A stretch of 64,000 bases of DNA, from assembly GCF_010389155.1 (NCBI RefSeq), contig NC_057768.1, positions 15,683,664 to 15,747,663 of the forward strand. The letters run 5' to 3'. The position numbers and the translations under genes were made by a program. Origin of the DNA: Erigeron canadensis. Lineage: Eukaryota > Streptophyta > Magnoliopsida > Asterales > Asteraceae. Below the pieces are notes generated by a model that saw only the letters and a list, made by a program, of their open reading frames with translations, was not told the origin of the DNA and ran no database searches. Position 1 is the first letter of the stretch, and every line of letters begins with the position of its first letter. This document shows positions 56,253 through 64,000 of this stretch, one piece after another.

Positions 56253-58756
56253 AATTATAACACCACTTTCTTTCATAACATGGTTAAATGCAGGAACCAT
56301 AGAGGAAGAATTAATATCATAAGGGTTCCCAAGGAACAGTGCAAGAGAGTGGTGATGTGCCAACCGCCTTTGTAGCTCATTATGAAAGCTTCTTGGGAAA
56401 GGAAGGTCATACTAATCTATCGCCACCGGCTCACATTTTTGTTAATAAAGTGAATGCCTAGAAGGCAATATGGTTCGACATGTTACTGATGAGGAGATCA
56501 AAAAAGCCATGTTCTCAATAGGAGACACTAAAGCCCCAGGTCCAGATGGATACACTTCGGTGTTTTTTAAGTCATCATGGGATATTATGGGGATTGATAT
56601 TTGCAAAGCTGTTAAGGACTTCTTTCGGAATGGAAATCTCCTAAAAGGAGTTAATCACACTATCATTGCCTTAGTTCCAAAGGTATCCACCCTTCTGTTA
56701 TTAATGATTACTGGCCAATATCTTGTTGTAATGTAATTTATAAATGTATTAGCAAGATTCTAACAAACAGGATAAAGGAGGGCTTGGAGGATGTGGTGAG
56801 TATCAACCAATCGGCGTTTATTCTTGGTAGAAGTATCTCTGATAATATACTTCTTAGCTAGGATCTTATGCATGGGTACCACCTTGCTAGAGGTAAACCC
56901 AGATGTGCGTTCAAAGTTGATATCCAAAAAGCAGACGATACGGTTGACTGGAGATTCTTAAGGAAGATTTTGCTTGAGTTTGGTTTTCCACCTAAGATGC
57001 TTGCTTAGGTCATGTCATGTGTCTCACCAACATTTTTTATTGCTGTAAATGGTAATTTGCATGGATTCTTTAGAGGGAAACAGGGATTGAGGCAAGAGGA
57101 TCCTATGTCCCCATATTTGTTCACACTGGTTATGGAAGTACTAACACTTTTATTGCAACGCTCTGCTTCGGCTGATCAAGATTTCAGATTCTACAAGGGA
57201 TGTGAAGAATAAAAGATCATAAATGTTTGCTTTGCGGATGACCTGTTTCTTTTTGCGCATGGAGACTTGGACTCAATAAACGTAATTATGATGTCTCTTA
57301 ATGCTTTTAAGGACATGTCCGGGTTAGTTCCTAGTTTACCTAAAAGTACAGCATTTTATAGTAATGTACCACTTCATGTGAAGAATGCCATTTTGGAAGG
57401 GCAGCTCCCAGTATGCTACTTGGGAGTACCACTTATATCCACGAAGCTTGTTTACAAAGATTGTGCAATTTTAGTTGAAAGGGTGAAGAACCGTATATCA
57501 AATTGGAGGAATAAGACTCTTTCTTTTGCTGGAAGACTGCAGTTGATACAATTTGTTCTATCATCCATGCATACCTATTTTGGCATCTGTTTTATCCTTC
57601 CTAAACGTGTCGTTAATGAGCTTGAACAAAAAATGAGACAATTCCTCTAGCAGCAAGGACATGTGGCTAAAGGACGTTCAAAAGTCTCTTGGAAGTCGGT
57701 ATGTGTTCCAAAGTATGAGGGAGGGCTTGGCATTAGGCGCATTTCGGACATGAATAAGGCACTGATGTCAAAACATATATGGAGTATTATTGCTAAACGG
57801 GATTCGCTGTGGGTTAAATGGATATATTCTTACAAGTTGAAAGGGCGAAAGTTTTGGGATGTCCTGGCTAAATCTGGCGTGAGTTGGAGGTGGCGAAAAC
57901 TTCTTCAGGTTAGGCACTCTATTCGTCCTTTTGTTTGGTCAAAGCTTGGTGATGGAAAACAGACTTCTATGTTGCACGATAAATGGGATACCTTATGTCC
58001 TCTAAGTAGCTTCATCTCGGCTAGAGAAATTACTAAGGCAGGTTTCTCTCTCGGATCCTGTTTCATCCTTAGTTGAAAATAATTCTTGGAAATGGCCGGT
58101 AGCTTGGTTAGGTCTTTTCCCAGTTCTTATAAACTGCAATATCCCTAGCCTGTCGTCTCATTAAAAGGACACTATTATGTGTTGTAATGATGAGGGGAAG
58201 GATTTGGGGTTCTCGCTTTCAGGGGTTTGGGAAACGATTCATGATCGTAGTGCAAATGTGGACTGGGTTAATCTGGTCTGGATCTCTAAATGTATACCAA
58301 GACACGCCTTCCTCCTTTCATTAATCTGGTCTGGTTTGTTGCTCTCTATGTAAAACAGGTCCTGATTCACATGAGCATCTCTTCTTTGAGTGTTCGTACT
58401 CATCTCAGGTGTGGTACTCTCTAAGGTCCATGGCGGGACTCCCAAATGTTGATCATTTCCTGGCCGATATAACGACAGCCTTAATTCCAAAATCAAAAGG
58501 TAAATCAACAGGATGTATGTTGGGAAAGCTTGTTCTAGCAACAACTATCTACTTCATATGGCAAGAACGAAACACTCATATGTTTGGGAACCGTTTTCGT
58601 AGTCCAGACTCGCTCAAACTTGTGATTGTAGACACTGTCCGCCTAAAATTGGCTTCAATCCCTTTCAAGCAAAGTGCTAAGAATCGAGTTATCTTGGAAG
58701 AGTGGCGCATCCCACGGGGTCTGCTCATTGACGAGGAACAACCATCAACAACGTGA
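56253..58756 (+). pseudogene. LINE ORF2: reverse transcriptase and C-terminal region, broken
   Basis: Segments in order: FVAHYESFLGKEGHTNLSPP; VTDEEIKKAMFSIGDTKAPG with PDGYTSVFFKSSWDIMG; IIALVPKVST; DIQKADDTVDW; the catalytic CFADDLFLFAHGD (about 57229-57265); MSGLVPSLPKS; YLGVPL; NWRNKTLSFAGRLQL. The C-terminal finger region is near 58350-58420 (CSLC...HEHLFFEC) and the tail WQERNTHMFGNRF ends at 58756. Stops or frame changes occur near 56400, 56690, 56860, 57010, 57210, 57648, 58070 and 58330. The catalytic Asp pair is intact. Confidence 0.88.
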
Positions 58757-58980
58757 CGACATTGGTGCCTGCAAATGATCTTCTAATGCTATTATATTTT
58801 GTTTTGTAGGTTGTTTCGTTTTGTTTCCTTGTAACTCTTACTACTTGTTAGCTTGTAGCATGTTTAAACCTTATACGGCATGTCGTATAACGAACTAGCA
58901 TGGTACCTCAACCATGTTACTTGTTCTGTACTCTGATTATTGTTGTTGGAATGAAGTTTAAGCGGGGTAACCCTTTACCC
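56253..58980 (+). mobile_element. 5'-truncated LINE (L1-type), joined to gypsy protease
   Basis: Begins in the endonuclease-RT linker (TTFFHNMVKCRNHRGRINII) and runs through RT, a C-terminal zinc-finger region and a 3' UTR. It probably ends at GGGGTAACCCTTTACCC (58964-58980), a closing sequence with a short stem that fits the 3' ends of plant LINEs. No poly(A) tail follows. 5' truncation is normal for LINE insertions. The lost gypsy half is not found on the far side. It is related to, but clearly distinct from, the LINE at 830-4800. Confidence 0.85.
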
Positions 58981-59139
58981 ACGACTTATGGTAGCAGTGG
59001 CCACATATTATATGGCAAGAATGCAATGCATGTTTGTTTACATCAGATCTACGCAGGAGCTGATTTGCACCACTGTTTGACTAAAGCTCATGACACTTGT
59101 TTAAGCAAGGATTCTCGCTTAAGGTCTAAGGGTTAATCT
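58981..59139. other. Short unassigned spacer
   Basis: Between the LINE end and the Tat-like LTR. No gene or repeat is recognised. A short open frame over it (58900-59136) has no known domain. A small inverted repeat, TTAAGC...GCTTAA, lies at about 59102-59124. Confidence 0.4.
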
Positions 59140-59740
59140 TGTGTGGAAAAAGGGGGTTTGAAAGGTGTTTTAGACTTGTTGGCGATTCCCAGCTAGTATG
59201 AAATCAAGGTGTTGATCTTACGCCACCAAGTGTAGAATGTGTGTGTTTTTGTGTGCTGTTCATTGGTCCTAGAAGTAGGCCAATGAAGGGGTATTTATAG
59301 GGGTTGAGGATAGGTCAGCATGTTGGTCCCCAGCCGTGACGTTCATCCTGCAGGTAGACGTAGGCATTGGTCCCAAGTTGTGACGTTCGTCTTGCAGAGA
59401 GACGTTATTCGGTGTGTCGTTTTATACGTAAGCATTTGTCCCTTGCGAGGAAGAGACAAAGCTGTTGTAGGGCTTGCTAGATGTCGTTATAACCGACGTC
59501 ACGAAGTTCTAAACTAGAGCTTTAGTAGTGGTCACATTCAAGTAGCGAGCAGGCTGCGGCCAGGAGGAGGAGGGCTACGACCTAGGTAGCTGGCCATAGC
59601 TATTCCCAAGCAACCAGGAAGGCTGCGACCTGGCAGTGACCTGGATGCGACTTGGCTGCGACCTGCATTAGGTTAACTAGCATTAGTGAACTTTGGCTTA
59701 TTTACTAGCATTAATAGTGTTTAAGCTAGGAACGTCATCA
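59140..59740 (-). repeat. Tat-like 3' LTR, minus strand (~600 bp)
   Basis: Starts TGATGACGTTCC (59740) directly after the purine tract GGCTGGGGGCT. It has a TATA box CTATAAATAC on the minus strand (59291-59300) and ends near 59140, where the boundary is unclear. Near its 3' end it shares TTGGCGATTCCC with the reverse complement of the LTR at 11454-12070. Its U3 holds two ~50-bp repeats around GTGACGTTCRTCYTGCAG (59337-59359 and 59379-59400) with TGACG cores. Confidence 0.75.
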
Positions 59741-60000
59741 AGCCCCCAGCCTAGCGGTACATGCTTATTTAGCGCTAGGTTAAATTAGGAGGCAAAGTTT
59801 TTTGAAATAAACAACTTGTTTATTTTAGCCGCGTCTCATTACTACTTTGCATATTATTATTATATATTATCATTCCCTTCTTTTTTCGATAAAAGAAGAA
59901 GTGCTCCGATCCCAAGTCTTTGAGGCGGACACATGTCGTGATCTAGATTGGGCTTCAGCACGGGTTCTTATATGGTCTTGGCCCGACCCATTTGCTCTTC

Positions 60001-60009
60001 TATAAATAG
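60001..60009 (+). promoter_or_regulatory. TATA box for the antisense ORF
   Basis: TATAAATAG on the plus strand, followed about 30 bases later by a pyrimidine-rich start-like region (TTTTCTATTCTCACTTTCTCC). It lies about 500 bp upstream of the antisense ORF start codon at 60502 and points at it. Its transcript would oppose that of the element itself. Confidence 0.55.
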
Positions 60010-60099
60010 GGTAAAATTAGGTTACTTTGACTTTTCTATTCTCACTTTCTCCAATCCTATTTTCTTTTTTGTGTGTGTTTGTGTCGCAAGTGGTCCAGA

Positions 60100-60460
60100 G
60101 CCCATCGTAGCCCAACCGTAGCTCGGCCGTAGCTACACCATAGCTGCATCTTAATCGCTGCTTGACCGCAGGTCATCCACAGCTTACCGTAGTCCTATCG
60201 CAGCCACATCCTGATCGCTACCTGATCTCTGCTTGGCCGCAGCTCCTCCGCAGTCCACCGGGTCCCTATCGCAGCCACATCTTGATCGCTGCTAGACCGT
60301 AGCTCATTCGTAGCCTGTCGTAACCCTTCCGTAGCGAAACCCTAATGGTGCTCTGACCTAATCGATTCGTAGGCTTATCTTAGGGTGACCGCGACCTCGC
60401 TTCCTTCACCGCCGCAGCCTTCTACATATTGCTTCTAGCTCCACCGCAGCCTACTTCTTG
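60100..60460 (+). repeat. Degenerate CCGYAGC motif array in the antisense ORF leader
   Basis: More than fifteen variants of CCGTAGCTC, CCGCAGCC, ATCGCAGCCACATC and TGATCGCTGCTTG in 350 bp, without strict periodicity. GC content is well above the flanks. It lies in what would be the 5' UTR. Confidence 0.65.
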
Positions 60461-60501
60461 AGGTTGGTTTTTGTCTTTTTGCTTTATTTGATGCTTGTAG
60501 G

Positions 60502-63081
60502 ATGGGTGACAGGAAAGATTCACATGTTCGCTTTTGTTCTCTTAATAAGGATGATTTTGCCGCATTTCTTTCAAAGCATAGGTTTCCCCGCCACAAGGGT
60601 TATACCCTGCCGCAGCCTTCCGACACCGTAAAGAGTGTTCTGGAAGGGAAAGTGGCTCTTTATTGTGCTACCTTTGAGAGGGAAATGTTCGCCTTCCCTT
60701 TACTTCATTTTTCTTAGATGTGCTCCATTATTATAGTTGCCATATCTCTAAGCTTACTCCTTTCGGTGCATTACGGATTTCCATGTTTGAGGCGTACTAT
60801 CGTGCCCGAGGGGGCGAACCTACTGTTTCTCTTTTTCGTTTGTTCTTTAAGTTGAATGTATCCGGTGATTGGTATAGTATCGAGAAAAGAGCTAAGTCTC
60901 CTATGGGTAGTTGTATGCATGTTGTTAAGGATTCCATCAAGGAATGGAAGTCTAGGTTTTTCTATGTGAATTCCGATGTTATTGATCCCGACCATTATCT
61001 AGCTTTAAGTAAGTGGGACGTTGGGAGTTTGCCAGCGGATTCTTTACCCACTACTGGGTATGATGCCGCGTTGGCCGCTAGGTTAGTTGATCCGCCTGTA
61101 CGATGCCGTACCCTTCCCGAGGGGGCCCTATATCTTGCCAAATTGAGTAACACATGGAGTTTTCATTCTGCTACTCCCCGCGTTATTAGTGCTGATGGGA
61201 AGGGTATGAAACTTGTTCTCATGCTTTTATTATTTGTATTATATATGTTTGTATATACTCTACTTGCCATAAGCTTTGTTATATTTGTCTTACTTATTTT
61301 CTCCTTGACGTGCTTCTCTCTTTTCATTCTGTAGTTATGGATTTTGCTGCTCTCATGGCATCACCTTCTGATGACCAGAGGTTCGAGCCGGATGTCGCAC
61401 TGGGCGTCTTTATTCCAAAGGTTCAAAGTGTAAGGATGGATAGAGAGATCACTGTGCTTCCGGATGATCCAAAAGCAAATGAGTTAAAGGAAAGAAACCT
61501 TAAAGCACATTCTGAACAACTCAAGGCTAAGAAAAGTAAGAAAGGGGACAAAGATGCTCTAGTTGAGGTTGCATCTAACAACATAGTCGTCCGCAAGAAA
61601 GCTCCAGCTAAGAGGAAGACAGAAAGTGTGGGTGCTATTGGGAGTTCGAAAAAGAAGAAGTTTTTTGATAGCATTAAGTTGACAGAGCCTAGTGGTGGTA
61701 CCTCGTATAGGTTGCGGAGTGCTGATGTTGATACTAGTGGAAGTGGGCTAGCTCCGGGTGTGGGTAAGGATATTAAAGCTTATCAAAGGGATCAAGAGAA
61801 AGAAAAGAAAGAGTTACAAGAGAAAAAGAAAATTGTGGATGTCGATTCGGGTGATGAAGGGGATTTTGAGAATGAAAAGGAAAATGATGGAGATGTAGCT
61901 AGGATGGAGGATGATGGTACTGGGACGGAGAGAGATGGTAGCGAGGCGGATCCTGACTCCGAGTCTGCTGGTGGTTTTTATGCTCCAGATATGGATGCCA
62001 CTATCTATGTTCCTTTACCCCATCCTTTGCCGGCTATGCCTACTAGTGATGATCCTTTCTCCATTGAGTTTACTGGTATTTCTTTTATGAGCCTGCTCCG
62101 GTCTGTTGAGGAGAGGCGAGAGTATGTTGATAACATTATGGTTTCCGCTCGCTTGCGTGAGGCTGCTAGATTGCCTTTGCCTTCATTTCGTGACCTTACC
62201 AGGCAGGCTGTCACCAGCCACATCATTGCTCAAGTTTGCTCAAGTTTTCCTTTGTCCCTTTTTTTTATTGTTTATTATAATGTTATCTATTTTCTAGCTA
62301 TGAACTTTTTGCTTTGTCTTATTTCTTGCCTTTAGGTTGAATCTGATAAAAAGTTGGAGCATTTTGCCAAGGAGATCTCTCGACAACGAGGTTTCATTGA
62401 GGCCTTGCAACGCCAAGTGAAGAAGCATGAGTTAGATACTTCTCGGGAGATTGTGGAGGCAAAGTATGATGTGCTCCGATCTGCTACTGCCTTCGAGAAG
62501 CAGAAGTCCGCTTCCCTCAAATAAGACCTTCATAAAACTCAAGAAAGGTTGTATCAGTCTGAGAGTGAAAAAGAAAGTTTAAGGAAGGAATCAGAGGATT
62601 TTTGAGGAGCAGGCTAGACAGGGTTATGTTGAAGATTGATGGTTTCAAGGATAAGGATAAGTCATCACAAGAGACGATCAAGTTACTCGAGAGGGAAGTT
62701 GAGAAGCTCCGTTCTGACCGCAGCGAGCTCATAGGAAGTATGCCCGAGGTGGTGCGCAAACTGTTACGTAGTTATGAGTTTATGAAGAGGATGGCTGATC
62801 TTCATAAAGTAGTGGCGAACCATGGTGGGCACAAAGTATTGGTGAAGCTTCAGCGTAGGAACCCATCTTTGGACATTGCAAAGCTTCCTGGGTACAATCC
62901 GGAGGCTTTGATGGATCTTGATCGAGCGGCCAAGTGTTTTGGTGATGCAGATGTTGACTTCATCCGTTTGATTGCCACGAGTACTGACCTTTCAGCAGGG
63001 GAGATCTTAGCTCTGGACCCCGTCTTGGCTCCGTCCACTGGGCCGCAGCCTTCCGGCTCTGCCAAAACTGTTGTTCCTTGA
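60502..63081 (+). pseudogene. Antisense extra ORF of Tat element (Transposase_28-like), disrupted
   Basis: Starts MGDRKDSHVRFCSLNKDDF. A frame change near 60715 leads to FGALRISMFEAYYRARGGEP and VSLFRLFFKLNVSGDWYSIE, the signature of the plant 'putative gypsy type transposon' domain (Transposase_28). Exon 1 ends at 61203. A GT-AG intron (61204-61334) restores the frame into a Lys- and Asp/Glu-rich linker. A second GT-AG intron (62234-62335) leads into a helical, coiled-coil-like tail ending with MDLDRAAKCFGDADVDF and a stop at 63081. A stop at 62522 and a frame change near 62597 break the last exon. Function of such antisense ORFs is unknown. Confidence 0.72.
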
Positions 63082-64000
63082 TTTATGTCATTTTTCTTTA
63101 TTTACTTTGGATGATTGTATTGCATTTGTTGGCATTCTGGAACTTTTATTTTGAGTACTTAACTTTTATTTGACCTTTCATGGCTTTGGCTTGTAAGATC
63201 CTTCGGGGTCAAGACAATTTTATGCTTTTTGCACCTTATGTTATGTGAAATATGCATGTTTGTTGTGCTCTTACTCCCTTATCTTTGTTGCACATTGTAA
63301 TATTGTTTATTGCTAGAATAGTTTGTATGCGCTCGGACCCCTGCCAAACATGTTCTTGGGCTTAATGTTGATGCCAAGTTGTTTGGGCTTGTGCGGCTAC
63401 TGCATTTTTACCATTCCTAGTCGGAGCTCATGGGAAGGTTACTGCCAGGTATCTAGGGAGCTTGTCCCCTTTCATACCAGCAGACTTAAGTCTGCGACAC
63501 CAGGTTGCGAGCCTTCATGCCTAAGTTATAATGACTTGAGTGTCGGTTATAACTTTTTAAATGTTCAGAGCTCTCTTTATATATATATATATATATACAT
63601 ATGTGTATAGTCATGGAATAATGTTAGTAAGGAAAGAAGGATGTAAACATTTTTTCAAAAGGGGCTTCCGGTTGTTGCCCTTCCATTAATCAATCAAATG
63701 TTAAGCAAGTGTTAGACTTTGAACATATGTTAGTAGAGCTTACAATGAGCATATACTGCGACTGTTTGCTTTGGTATAATAGGGTGGGAATACCCCTGGT
63801 AAGCTTGTATTACACCAAAATAATAAAGTTCAGGCAATATGGCTGACATACCATATTGACTATACATCAGTAACAACATATGCCCATGGCTACCGCCTCA
63901 AAGCTAAAAATATCTACAACTAGACCTTGACAAACAATACAAGGTCAAAAACAAGAATAAAAAACAATAGTAATGCTATAGGATCCTTGAAATTGGGATC

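Larger units (their letters stand above)
59741..64000 (-). mobile_element. 3' part of a Tat-like Ty3-gypsy element, running off the window
   Basis: A polypurine tract and LTR on the minus strand at 59140-59752 mark a minus-oriented element. The region to the right carries a plus-strand, hence antisense, gene with a 'putative gypsy type transposon' domain. Antisense extra ORFs between integrase and 3' LTR are described for the Tat lineage. Integrase and RT would lie beyond 64000. The stretch 63082-64000 shows no gene; it holds a (TA)n run (about 63577-63597). Confidence 0.7.

Noticed and set aside
1..64000. Window begins and ends with GATC, as if cut by a Sau3AI-type enzyme
   Set aside because: Could be chance or clone ends; it says nothing firm about the biology, though it is a reason to check the rearranged junctions with independent reads.

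Overview
The window is nuclear DNA of a flowering plant, almost certainly a eudicot. It is AT-rich, its one cellular gene is split by nine GT-AG introns, and the rest is layered plant retrotransposons. I cannot fix the family or species from sequence alone.

The only convincing host gene is a complete ten-exon gene on the minus strand (12320-17904) for plastidial 1-deoxy-D-xylulose-5-phosphate synthase. The spliced product is 711 residues and its N-terminal region fits the DXS2 (clade II) type, the isoform usually tied to specialised isoprenoid production. A MITE sits in intron 4 and a tRNA-type SINE-like fragment in intron 8. A decayed copia element lies only about 340 bp upstream of the start codon, in the same orientation as the gene. 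A Ty3-gypsy LTR ends about 250 bp beyond the stop codon.

Left of DXS: an Athila/Tat-like LTR tail (1-829), a broken LINE on the minus strand (830-4800), a gypsy LTR-PBS-gag fragment (4830-6677), and a scrambled Tat-like gypsy remnant ending in a 617-bp LTR (6678-12070).

Right of DXS: a copia element with both 205-bp LTRs (18244-23088), a truncated MuDR-type MULE (23140-25586), two long chromovirus-like LTR regions (25587-31882), and the 3' end of a gypsy element (31883-33630). Then comes a Sirevirus-type copia (33648-44902) with gag, pol, an envelope-position ORF and repeated polypurine tracts. It abuts a Tekay/Del-like chromovirus (44903-51209) whose LTR hosts a further Sirevirus LTR.

From 51210 to 58980 lies a peculiar composite. 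The 3' half of a gypsy element (minus) is joined head-to-head to the 5' half of the same family (plus), giving a near-identical inverted LTR pair. The plus half is cut inside its protease by a second LINE. The right end (about 59140-64000) is the 3' part of a minus-strand Tat-like element carrying the antisense extra ORF typical of that lineage, with its own TATA box and two introns.

Every retroelement reading frame seen is broken, so only DXS looks functional. The most informative signals are the DXS/transposon juxtaposition, the Tat antisense ORF, the Sirevirus cis-elements, the inverted gypsy composite and two separate gypsy-LINE junctions.
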